A DNA stretch of 8,363 nt from Natronomonas sp. Its GTDB lineage: Archaea > Halobacteriota > Halobacteria > Halobacteriales > Haloarculaceae. Positions 1 through 6,281 of the stretch are shown piece after piece (the stretch's first letter is position 1; the number at the start of each line of letters is the position of its first letter). The stretch spans positions 1-8,363 of the forward strand of contig SKKJ01000100.1 of NCBI GenBank assembly GCA_007121575.1, read 5' to 3'. The notes below the pieces were generated by a model. It saw only the letters and a list, made by a program, of their open reading frames with translations. It did not search any database and was not told where the DNA came from. The position numbers and the translations under genes are program-made.

Positions 1-677
1 CAGCCGAGCACTTGTCGTTCCGGCACGAGCTGTGCTTCGACTTCCGGAATGAACTTTTTCGCCCATGCGCCGGCCGTCACGACGAGCCTGTCGGCCTCGT
101 ACGTTCCCTTCGAAGCCGTTACGCGGACGCCGCCGTCGGCTGTCGGGATGTAGTCTGCGACGGCTTCCCGTGCGCGGATCTCCGCCCCTTCGGCTTGTGC
201 GGCCTCGACGTGGGCGATGATGCTTTGCTCTGGAACGACGAACCCGCCGTCTTCTTGATAAACCGCCCGGTGGTCTTCCGGGAGATCGTATCCCGGGAAC
301 CGCTCGTTGACTTCGGCGCCGGTGAGCGCTTCGTATTCGATTCCGTGTTCCTCACAAGATCGCTTCGAGCCGTTGAAGATGTCGCTTTCCGGCGGGCCGG
401 TGTCGATTCCCCCCGTGATGTGCAGGAGCTTCCGACTCGTCAGCTCTTCTAGCTCGCGCCAGCGTTCGTACGCCCGCCGAACCAGCGGAACGTAGGCCGG
501 ATCTTCGTACTGCGCTTTTCGAATGATTCGTGTGACACCGTGGGAGGACCCCATCGCGTGAGGGATATCATATCGCTCGATCCCGAGCGTATCGAAGCCT
601 CTCGATGCGAGGTGGTAGGCGGTTGCGCTACCCATACCGCCCACGCCGATTACGATGACGTCATATCTGTCCGACAT
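1..677 (-). CDS. Sarcosine oxidase/N-methyltryptophan oxidase-like FAD-dependent oxidoreductase (N-terminal part, C-terminus off the left edge)
   Basis: Probable flavoenzyme of the monomeric sarcosine oxidase (MSOX/SolA, DAO superfamily) type, which oxidises a secondary amine or N-methyl amino acid with O2, giving aldehyde or demethylated amine and H2O2. The ATG at 675-677 begins MSDRYDVIVIGVGGMGSATA: a beta strand, then the FAD-binding GxGxxG loop (GVGGMG, residues 11-16), and an acidic residue at the end of the second strand (Glu34). Residues 43-53 (GSSHGVTRIIR) match the MSOX active-site segment; His46, Arg50 and Arg53 correspond, with a one-residue offset, to MSOX His45, Arg49 and Arg52 as I recall them. 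225 residues are visible of a family that usually has about 375-390. The covalent-flavin cysteine, the best test of subfamily, lies outside the window. The gene is divergent from the dehydrogenase at 862. The family is fairly sure; the substrate is not. Confidence 0.88.
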   Translation of the reverse strand, partial: MSDRYDVIVIGVGGMGSATAYHLASRGFDTLGIERYDIPHAMGSSHGVTRIIRKAQYEDPAYVPLVRRAYERWRELEELTSRKLLHITGGIDTGPPESDIFNGSKRSCEEHGIEYEALTGAEVNERFPGYDLPEDHRAVYQEDGGFVVPEQSIIAHVEAAQAEGAEIRAREAVADYIPTADGGVRVTASKGTYEADRLVVTAGAWAKKFIPEVEAQLVPERQVLG

Positions 678-697
678 AGGATTGATACTCTGTCTTT

Positions 698-706
698 CAT
701 ATATAC
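698..706 (-). promoter_or_regulatory. TATA-like box of the oxidase gene, leaderless spacing
   Basis: On the minus strand this reads ggtatatatg, centred about 25 nt upstream of the ATG at 677. That is the spacing expected when transcription starts at or next to the start codon. No Shine-Dalgarno sequence lies between the box and the ATG, which also supports the chosen start. Confidence 0.55.
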
Positions 707-809
707 CGTATTTTTATTATATTTTCGTGTCCTGTCGGCACTCTCGCTTTCGACTGCCACCGTCGGTTCTCTCGGTGACCGTTCTCATCAAAAAATCCCT
801 CTCTTCACT

Positions 810-820
810 TTCGATATACG
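810..820 (+). promoter_or_regulatory. Possible TATA-like element for the dehydrogenase gene
   Basis: The sequence ttcgatatacg lies about 48 nt before the ATG at 862, implying a start of transcription near 841 and a leader of about 20 nt. A second AT-rich run, at 710-724 (tttttattatatttt), is a stronger TATA match but would give a leader of more than 100 nt. Either or both may be used. Confidence 0.3.
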
Positions 821-861
821 CTCTACAAAAGTTGAAGACGCTCCTGCAAGTATCTGGAAAT

Positions 862-1962
862 ATGGGAACCAGACCGACAGGAAGGCTCGCGTACCTCGCT
901 GAACCGGAACGCGTCGAGATAAAAGCGTATGAAGTTCCGAAGCCGGAACCCGGCGCGGTCTTGACGGAAGTCGAGCAGGCGAACGTGTGCGGCTCCGAGC
1001 TGCACATCTGGCGCGGGCATCACCCCGAAGTGAAAGACGGTGTCCTCGGACACGAGGTGCTCTGCCGAGTGAAAGAGCTCGGTGACGGCGTCGAGACGGA
1101 TTACGCGGGTGAGCCGATCGAAGCGGGCGATCTGGTCGCGCCGGCGTATTATATCACCTGTCGGCGATGTCCGTCGTGTCAGGAGGGGCAGTTCAACCTC
1201 TGTCAGAACGCTTACGAAAACTGGTCGAAACCGCCTGAAGAACCGCCGCACTTCCACGGCACGTTCGCGACGCATTATTTCATCCACCCCGACCAGTATT
1301 TCTATAAAGTACCGGAAGGACTCGATCCGTCTATCGCCGCCGGCGCAAACTGTGCGCTCTCACAGATGCTTTACGGACTCGATAAGATCGGCGTGGAGTA
1401 CGACGACACAGTCGTCGTCCAGGGTGCCGGTGGGCTCGGACTGAACACGATTGCCATCGCCAACGAACGGGGCGCTGAGACGATTGTGATCGAAGGGATC
1501 GACGGGCGAATCGATCGCGCCAAAGAGTTCGGCGTCGATCACGCGATCGACTTCCGGGAGTACGAGACGGTCGACGCCCGTGCCGAGCGCGTCCGTGAGC
1601 TAACCGACGGCGTCGGCGCGGATGTCGGTGTCGAAGTCGCCGGCGTTCCGGATGCGTTCTCGGAAGGAATCCATCTCATCCGGGATGGTGGCCGATACCT
1701 CGAAATCGGTAACGTCAGTCCGGGTCACACGACCGAGTTCGACCCCGGGACGCTGACGCGCAAGGCGCTGACGATCGAATCTGCCGTCCGCTACCAGCCG
1801 TGGTATCTCAAGCGGGCGCTCACGTTCCTCGAAAAGAACGTCGACAAATACCCGTATGATGACCTCATCGACGCGCACTTCGATCTCACGGACGTCGACG
1901 AGGCGCTGGCCGAATCCGATTCGCGGGGCGTCACGCGTGCAGCGCTGACGCCGAATCAGTGA
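862..1962 (+). CDS. Zinc-dependent medium-chain alcohol/polyol dehydrogenase
   Basis: A 366-residue cytoplasmic medium-chain dehydrogenase (MDR superfamily, two-zinc type) oxidising an alcohol or polyol with NAD(P)+. Catalytic-zinc ligands are visible: Cys43 in NVCGSELHIW, His64-Glu65 in VLGHEV, and Cys164 in GANCALSQ. The structural-zinc loop is complete with Cys100, Cys103, Cys106 and Cys114. The nucleotide-binding fold has GAGGLG at 188-193, and Glu211 sits where NAD-specific members have Asp, suggesting NAD(H). The open frame extends upstream to an ATG at 655, but that extension (residues rich in Ser/Leu/Tyr with no acidic bias) overlaps the promoter region and the oxidase start, so the start at 862, where the family's N-terminal strand begins, is preferred. 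It is divergent from the amine oxidase-like gene, so it may handle an aldehyde or alcohol related to that reaction; this is inference. Exact substrate unknown. Confidence 0.9.
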   Translation: MGTRPTGRLAYLAEPERVEIKAYEVPKPEPGAVLTEVEQANVCGSELHIWRGHHPEVKDGVLGHEVLCRVKELGDGVETDYAGEPIEAGDLVAPAYYITCRRCPSCQEGQFNLCQNAYENWSKPPEEPPHFHGTFATHYFIHPDQYFYKVPEGLDPSIAAGANCALSQMLYGLDKIGVEYDDTVVVQGAGGLGLNTIAIANERGAETIVIEGIDGRIDRAKEFGVDHAIDFREYETVDARAERVRELTDGVGADVGVEVAGVPDAFSEGIHLIRDGGRYLEIGNVSPGHTTEFDPGTLTRKALTIESAVRYQPWYLKRALTFLEKNVDKYPYDDLIDAHFDLTDVDEALAESDSRGVTRAALTPNQ

Positions 1963-1982
1963 GTCTGGGACGCGCCGATCAA

Positions 1983-2000
1983 CGGGAATCCGAACTCCCG
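1983..2000. terminator. Small inverted repeat between convergent genes
   Basis: cggga and tcccg enclose an 8-nt loop, in the 75-bp space between the dehydrogenase stop and the ATPase stop. It could help end either transcript, but the stem is only 5 bp and no T-run follows. Nothing else stands out in this interval. Confidence 0.22.
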
Positions 2001-2037
2001 AAACAGGTCCGGTCGAATCCGAAACGCACATCTGATC

Positions 2038-4425
2038 TCATTCGTCCGGTCCAGCATCGAGGAAGCTATCCGGTTTCATCCGCGACAGCCGCATCGCGTT
2101 CCCGGTCACGCCGAGACTCATCCCCATATCCCCGATGACGACCGCCGCCGCGACGCTAACGTACCCGAACGGGACGCCGATCGCGAGCAACAGCTTCACC
2201 CCGAGACTGCTCCATATGTTCTGTCTGATCACGCCGTTGGCTTTGTGTGACAGCGCATAGAGATACGGAACGTTTCCGATGTCATCGCCCATCAACGCGA
2301 TATCTGCCGTCTCGATCGCGGTGTCGGTCCCCGCGGCACCCATCGCGATTCCGACGGACGCACTCGCGAGCGCGGGCGCGTCGTTGATGCCATCGCCGAC
2401 CATCGCGACTGAGCCGTATTCGACTTGCAGTTCCTCGATGGCGTCCACTTTCTCGTCCGGTAACAACTCCGCTCGATACTCGTCGATCCCGAGTTCGTTC
2501 GCGACTGCCCGCGCGGTCCCCTCGTTATCGCCCGTGAGCATTATGAGCGATGTGACGCCGAGTCCGTGAAGGCTTTCGATGGCTTGCTTTGCGCCCGGTC
2601 GGACTTCGTCAGCGATAGCGATCGCACCGAGCAATCGATCCTCGGTTCCGACGAGTATCACCGTCTTTCCCTCGCGTTGCAGCGAGCCGATCCTGTCGAT
2701 CAACGCGGCCGTTTGACCGTTCGTCCCCGGTTCGGTATCGCTCTCACGTTGCCGTTTCGATTCGATCGGCTTCCCTCCGTCCGTGAGCGATTTCTGTGAA
2801 TCGAGATCGAACCCCAGATCGTCGAAAAGCCCCGGTTTTCCCGCGTAGTAGACCGTCCCGTCGATACACGCTCGGACGCCCTTCCCGGTGAGACTTTCGA
2901 AGTCTGTGACGTTCGGAAGCGGTATCTCGTCTCTTTCGACCGCGTCGAGGACCGCATTCGAGATCGGATGTTCGCTCGGCTGTTCGAGCGCACCTGCGTA
3001 GCCCAGCACATCGAATTCGGATGAATCGCTGACCGGAACGACGTCCGTCACGGTGAGCTCACCCTTGGTGAGCGTTCCGGTCTTATCGAAGGCGATCGCA
3101 TCGACATTGCCCATCGCTTCGAGATAGTTTCCGCCCTTGATCAGAACGCCATTCCGTGCGGCGGCTGTCACGCCGGAGGCGACGCTAACCGGCGTCGAGA
3201 TGACGAACGCACAGGGACACGCGATAACTAACAGCGTGAGTCCGCGAACGAACCACGTTCGCCACTCGCCAACGAACGTGTGTGAATAGCCCGCGACTGC
3301 AACTGTTGCGCTTCCGTCGATGAACACCGGTGGAAGCGTGGCCGTCAAGATCGCGAGCACGACCACGACGGGCGTGTACCGTCCTGCGAACCGGTCGACG
3401 AACCGCTCCTTTTCGGTCTTCTTTGCCTGTGCAGTACGGACGAGTTCGATGATGTGCGAAAGCGTCGACTCATCACCCTTCGTCGTCGCCTCGATCTCGA
3501 GATATCCGGTCTCGTTGAGCGTCCCCGCGTACGCCTCATCGCCTTCCGCTTTGTCGACGGGAACGCTTTCACCGGTGATCGGTGACTGATCGACCGCGCT
3601 GGTCCCGCGACGGACGATCCCATCGATCGGAACCTTCTCGCCGGGTCGAACGACCACGACCTCACCGATAGCGACCGCATCGACGGGGACCGTCGTTTCC
3701 TCGCCGTCTCTGATGACCGTCGCTTCGTTCGGTGCGAGTTCCATTAGCTCACGCAGTGAGTTTCGCGTTCGGTCCATCGCGTACCGCTCGAGCAGTTCGG
3801 CGATACTGAACAGCACGGCGAGCGTCGCTGCCTCGATAAACAGACCGATCGATGTCGCAGCGACGATGGCGGTTCCCATCAACAGATCGATGTCGAGGCT
3901 CCGGTTTCGAGCCGAGTAGTACCCGCTTCGAACGACCTCTCGTCCGCTAAATACGATGGCGATAACAAACGCAATATCAGCGAGGCTAAACCCGAAAAAC
4001 GGAGTCGGAAGCACGACGCTGTTCCAACCGATGAGCACGAACTCGAAGAGCAATCCACCAGTCAGAAAGACGGCACCGATCCACGTCTCGATCGCGCGCC
4101 GACTCGTCCACACCGTCGACGGCGGCGCGATCATTTCCGCGTTAGCGTGCTCGCGATCATTCAGTCGGTTGAGGACGTCGTAGCCTGCACCTTCGATGGC
4201 TTCGATAATGCCGTTCTCGTCGACTCGGTTCGGATCGTACGTCACGGTCGCCGTCCCGTTGACCGGCTGGAGATCAGCGTCGATGACGCCATCGACACGT
4301 CCGAGACTCGCATCGACTTTCCCAGCGCAGGAGGGGCAATCCATCTCCGGAACCGAGAGGGTGATCGCGAGCCGTTGCGGCCGCTGACTCTCCGTATTTT
4401 CAGCGCCGCCTACACGCTCTTTCAT
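2038..4425 (-). CDS. P1B-2-type heavy-metal (Zn/Cd/Pb) translocating ATPase, ZntA-like
   Basis: A 795-residue membrane pump that exports soft divalent metals using ATP. Domains in order: one N-terminal heavy-metal-associated domain with MDCPSC at 28-33 (metal-binding Cys30 and Cys33); membrane helices from about 112 to 212; the actuator motif TGES at 284-287; the metal-site helix with CPC at 403-405 followed by STP at 410-412; phosphorylation motif DKTGT at 447-451; nucleotide-binding His-Pro at 486-487; TGDN at 631-634; GDGINDAP at 677-684; and two final helices with Lys744 and DMG at 766-768. CPCx4SxP, the helix-7 Lys and the helix-8 DxG together are the known P1B-2 signature for Zn/Cd/Pb; copper pumps instead carry Tyr-Asn and MxxSS there. 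The nucleotide-binding domain holds a hydrophilic stretch (about 541-575) that is probably a surface loop. It lies 58 bp downstream of a Bat-type regulator on the same strand, with two dyads in the gap. Confidence 0.95.
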   Translation of the reverse strand: MKERVGGAENTESQRPQRLAITLSVPEMDCPSCAGKVDASLGRVDGVIDADLQPVNGTATVTYDPNRVDENGIIEAIEGAGYDVLNRLNDREHANAEMIAPPSTVWTSRRAIETWIGAVFLTGGLLFEFVLIGWNSVVLPTPFFGFSLADIAFVIAIVFSGREVVRSGYYSARNRSLDIDLLMGTAIVAATSIGLFIEAATLAVLFSIAELLERYAMDRTRNSLRELMELAPNEATVIRDGEETTVPVDAVAIGEVVVVRPGEKVPIDGIVRRGTSAVDQSPITGESVPVDKAEGDEAYAGTLNETGYLEIEATTKGDESTLSHIIELVRTAQAKKTEKERFVDRFAGRYTPVVVVLAILTATLPPVFIDGSATVAVAGYSHTFVGEWRTWFVRGLTLLVIACPCAFVISTPVSVASGVTAAARNGVLIKGGNYLEAMGNVDAIAFDKTGTLTKGELTVTDVVPVSDSSEFDVLGYAGALEQPSEHPISNAVLDAVERDEIPLPNVTDFESLTGKGVRACIDGTVYYAGKPGLFDDLGFDLDSQKSLTDGGKPIESKRQRESDTEPGTNGQTAALIDRIGSLQREGKTVILVGTEDRLLGAIAIADEVRPGAKQAIESLHGLGVTSLIMLTGDNEGTARAVANELGIDEYRAELLPDEKVDAIEELQVEYGSVAMVGDGINDAPALASASVGIAMGAAGTDTAIETADIALMGDDIGNVPYLYALSHKANGVIRQNIWSSLGVKLLLAIGVPFGYVSVAAAVVIGDMGMSLGVTGNAMRLSRMKPDSFLDAGPDE

Positions 4426-4430
4426 TGGTG

Positions 4431-4450
4431 CCGTCTACGATGTCAGACGG
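4431..4450. promoter_or_regulatory. Inverted repeat just upstream of the metal ATPase start (candidate operator)
   Basis: ccgtct and agacgg form a perfect 6-bp dyad around an 8-nt spacer, ending 5 bp before the ATPase ATG. This 20-bp symmetric site lies where a repressor or activator could act at the transcription start. In RNA it would be a hairpin directly against the start codon. Function inferred only. Confidence 0.4.
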
Positions 4451-4462
4451 GATACGCCTTCC

Positions 4463-4476
4463 TTGGAATATTCCAA
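4463..4476. promoter_or_regulatory. Perfect 14-bp palindrome, candidate promoter/operator of the metal ATPase
   Basis: ttggaatattccaa is fully palindromic and sits in the 58-bp gap between the regulator stop and the ATPase start. Its AT core is centred about 44 nt upstream of the ATG, so it may overlap the TATA element, with a leader of about 18 nt. It could instead be the binding site of the adjacent regulator. Confidence 0.45.
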
Positions 4477-4483
4477 CGCATCG

Positions 4484-5257
4484 CTATCGGAGCTGATCTA
4501 CCGATGGATCAGTTCCTCGTCGATGTTCGCGTAGAAACCCGTTCTCGCTCGCGTACGATTCGGCTAAATACGCCTCTGCTCGGCGCAATCGGTACGTAAG
4601 TGTCGATCGTGGAATTTCCAGTCTCGTTGCGAGGTCGTCGACCGTGACTTCGCGCGGTGTCTCATAATATCCATGTTCGACTGCCGCTTCGAGCGCTGCC
4701 CTCTGCTCGGGTGAGAGTTCGTTTGCGGTATGTTCAACGGCATCTGTCGGCGCTGCAGCATCGGTTACTCGTTTGATATCCATCTCTGCGCATTCGCCAA
4801 CGGTAGCTTCGACTTCCGCAGTGAACGCTCGCACGTTACCGTGACTCGAGTGAATCACTCGCCAGGTGTAGATACGTCCGTTATGACGGGTTTCGAAAAG
4901 CACCCCGTCACCGAGATGCGAAAGCGCGATGTGTGGGACGGAGACGCAAGATGGCGTCCGGTCCCAATACGAGTACAACACCAGCGTGTCATCGGAGTGC
5001 TCGAGCACCTGCGTGTGTTGGGTCGCACCGCAGTCTTCAGCCGCGAGACAGTCGGCGTAGTAATCGCTTGTGAGAAAGGCGTCTTCGATCGCTGTGAGGG
5101 CAGCCGCTGTCCCGCTCGCGTGATCCACTCGCCAGAGGCTTTCGGGAGTTGCGTGTAACGAAAGCGATCTGATTCGCGCGTCCGGATGTGCTGTGAGCGT
5201 ATCCGCGACCGCGTTACACCCCGGCGCATATTCGAGGGTGAAGACGAGTTCGCGCAT
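4484..5257 (-). CDS. Bat-type HTH_10 transcription regulator, probable metal-responsive regulator
   Basis: A 257-residue cytoplasmic DNA-binding protein. The C-terminal part (about 181-232, starting LSPEQRAALEAAVEHGYY and ending at the PRSTLTYRLRRAEAYL helix) is the HTH_10 domain of the bacterio-opsin activator (Bat) family of haloarchaea, in which proline-led strands and a winged-type HTH follow the LTPEQ/LSPEQ opening. The N-terminal 170 residues are a sensor-type region without a PAS/GAF motif I can recognise. They contain Cys14, Cys70, Cys76, Cys104 and Cys156 and numerous histidines (for example 81, 87, 109 and 114), more cysteine than usual for a haloarchaeal protein and suitable for binding metal. 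The gene lies directly upstream of a Zn/Cd/Pb-type ATPase on the same strand, so it probably controls that pump. The family is confident; metal sensing is inference from context and residues. Confidence 0.85.
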   Translation of the reverse strand: MRELVFTLEYAPGCNAVADTLTAHPDARIRSLSLHATPESLWRVDHASGTAAALTAIEDAFLTSDYYADCLAAEDCGATQHTQVLEHSDDTLVLYSYWDRTPSCVSVPHIALSHLGDGVLFETRHNGRIYTWRVIHSSHGNVRAFTAEVEATVGECAEMDIKRVTDAAAPTDAVEHTANELSPEQRAALEAAVEHGYYETPREVTVDDLATRLEIPRSTLTYRLRRAEAYLAESYASENGFLREHRRGTDPSVDQLR

Positions 5258-5280
5258 ACCGTTTTTACGGGCTGTGTTCG

Positions 5281-5288
5281 TAATATGA
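5281..5288 (-). promoter_or_regulatory. TATA-like box of the Bat-type regulator
   Basis: Read on the minus strand this is tcatatta, centred about 27 nt upstream of the ATG at 5257. The spacing fits a leaderless transcript and supports that start. Confidence 0.45.
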
Positions 5289-5317
5289 GTTTGCTCGATG
5301 TTGCTCTCGAACTCTGC

Positions 5318-5329
5318 GTACGCGCGTAC
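5318..5329. promoter_or_regulatory. Perfect 12-bp palindrome between divergent promoters
   Basis: gtacgcgcgtac lies in the 124-bp divergent region, between the TATA-like box of the regulator (5281-5288) and that of the small membrane protein gene (5351-5357). The location suits an operator shared by both promoters. It does not resemble the two dyads upstream of the ATPase, so a common regulator is not implied. Confidence 0.3.
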
Positions 5330-5350
5330 TATCGAGCCAACTCAACAGCG

Positions 5351-5357
5351 CTTTTAT
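5351..5357 (+). promoter_or_regulatory. TATA-like box of the small membrane protein gene
   Basis: cttttat is centred about 28 nt before the ATG at 5382 with no Shine-Dalgarno sequence between, typical of a haloarchaeal leaderless gene. Confidence 0.5.
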
Positions 5358-5381
5358 CCGTCCGACGAATAGACGACGGTA

Positions 5382-5600
5382 ATGCTTCCCGAGAGTGACA
5401 CTGGTATCTATGTCGCTTCTGGCGTATTCGCCATTCTCGTCTTCGGGTTCGCACTCGCTGTCGCGATCGCTTGGACCGTCCTCGATCTCGCCACGGGAAC
5501 GGTACTCACGCTCACGGCTGGGTTCTTATTGTTTATGGTGGTCTATTTCATCGCGATGGCCGTGTATCGAGGAATCGAGCGCCAAGAGCGACCACGATAG
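5382..5600 (+). CDS. Small two-helix membrane protein of unknown function
   Basis: A 72-residue protein that I do not recognise as a named family. It begins with a short acidic segment (MLPESDTG), followed by two hydrophobic helices at about 9-33 and 39-62, and a charged C-terminal tail (YRGIERQERPR). The positive tail suggests both termini may lie in the cytoplasm, with a short Asp-containing loop (WTVLDLATGT) between helices. A well-placed TATA-like box at 5351 and absence of a better-supported frame argue that it is real. It is divergent from the Bat-type regulator and its stop lies only 9 bp from the hisB stop on the other strand. No evidence ties it to metal transport or histidine synthesis beyond position. 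Confidence 0.7.
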   Translation: MLPESDTGIYVASGVFAILVFGFALAVAIAWTVLDLATGTVLTLTAGFLLFMVVYFIAMAVYRGIERQERPR

Positions 5601-5609
5601 CGCCTTCCG

Positions 5610-6197
5610 TTATAAGGTCCCTTTCGTACTCGGCGTGTCGCTTCGACGGTCATCGATCCGCGTCGCATCGTCCAGTGCTCTCGCCAGCGATTTAAACAAC
5701 GCCTCGGTTTCGTGATGGGCGTTTTCGCCTTTTATACTGGTGTGTAGCGTCAACCCGGCATTCAGCGCCAGCGATTCGGCGAAGTGACGCGCCATGTCGC
5801 TCGTGAACTCGCCGATCGTCGGCTGTGAGAACTCCCCCTCGAAATAAAACCGAGGTCGTCCTGAGACGTCGACGACGGTCTCAGCGACCGCTTCATCCAG
5901 CGGTACGGCTCGGTCTGCGTATCTGACGATTCCGCGTTTGTCTCCGAGCGCTTCTTCGAACGTCTCTCCGAGCGTGATCGCGACGTCTTCGACGGTGTGG
6001 TGATCGTCGATCTCAAGATCGCCGTCACAGCGAACTGTGAGATCGAAAAGGCCGTGTTTGGCGAACGCTTCGAGCATGTGATCGAAAAAGCCGATGCCGG
6101 TCTCGATGGTGCTCTCGCCGTCACCGTCGATCTCGAGAGTCACCTCGATGTCGGTTTCGGCCGTCGACCGAGTTCGAGCAGCCGTTCGGTCTGTCAT
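5610..6197 (-). CDS. hisB: Imidazoleglycerol-phosphate dehydratase
   Basis: A 195-residue cytoplasmic enzyme of histidine biosynthesis, converting imidazole glycerol phosphate to imidazole acetol phosphate. It shows all the family's manganese-binding signatures: FFDHML at 37-42, DDHHTVED at 64-71 and NAHHETEA at 159-166. The length matches the monofunctional enzyme, with no histidinol-phosphatase domain. The N-terminus [19 protein letters not shown] is the usual haloarchaeal start, and a TATA-like box lies 25 nt upstream. No other his gene is in the window, in keeping with scattered his genes in haloarchaea. It lies 84 bp downstream of the CBS-domain gene on the same strand and has its own promoter-like sequence, so co-transcription is possible but not needed. 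It has a short hydrophilic tail, which is not unusual. Confidence 0.97.
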   Translation of the reverse strand: MTDRTAARTRSTAETDIEVTLEIDGDGESTIETGIGFFDHMLEAFAKHGLFDLTVRCDGDLEIDDHHTVEDVAITLGETFEEALGDKRGIVRYADRAVPLDEAVAETVVDVSGRPRFYFEGEFSQPTIGEFTSDMARHFAESLALNAGLTLHTSIKGENAHHETEALFKSLARALDDATRIDDRRSDTPSTKGTL

Positions 6198-6204
6198 ACC
6201 TGTA

Positions 6205-6224
6205 GGTATATGCGGCGGTATATG
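6205..6224 (-). promoter_or_regulatory. hisB promoter with a duplicated TATA-like octamer
   Basis: ggtatatg occurs at 6205-6212 and again at 6217-6224, with a 12-bp period. The distal copy is centred about 24-25 nt upstream of the hisB ATG and fits a leaderless TATA box. The proximal copy is only about 12 nt from the ATG and is not at a TATA position, so it may be a chance or regulatory duplication. Confidence 0.45.
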
Positions 6225-6239
6225 TAGATACTGCCCTGA

Positions 6240-6258
6240 TCGAAACCGGACGTTTCGA
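6240..6258. terminator. Hairpin downstream of the CBS-domain gene, upstream of hisB
   Basis: tcgaaac and gtttcga make a perfect 7-bp stem around a 5-nt loop (cggac), about 24 nt after the CBS gene stop. It could end or stabilise that transcript, or be an operator for hisB. No T-run follows on the minus strand. Confidence 0.35.
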
Positions 6259-6281
6259 ACGGGGTCGGATGTTTCAGTCCG

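Noticed and set aside
12..452. Long plus-strand open frame opposite the oxidase
   Set aside because: It lies antisense to a clear FAD-binding flavoenzyme, and its protein has no recognisable motif; it is a shadow produced by high-GC codon use.
655..861. Upstream extension of the zinc dehydrogenase to an ATG at 655
   Set aside because: It would overlap the start of the divergent oxidase and the shared promoter region, the extra 69 residues lack the acidic bias of the rest, and the family N-terminus begins at 862.
2038..4425. Copper-exporting (CopA-type) assignment for the P-type ATPase
   Set aside because: The metal-site helices show CPCx4SxP, a helix-7 Lys and a DxG, which is the Zn/Cd/Pb pattern, and lack the Tyr-Asn and MxxSS of copper pumps.
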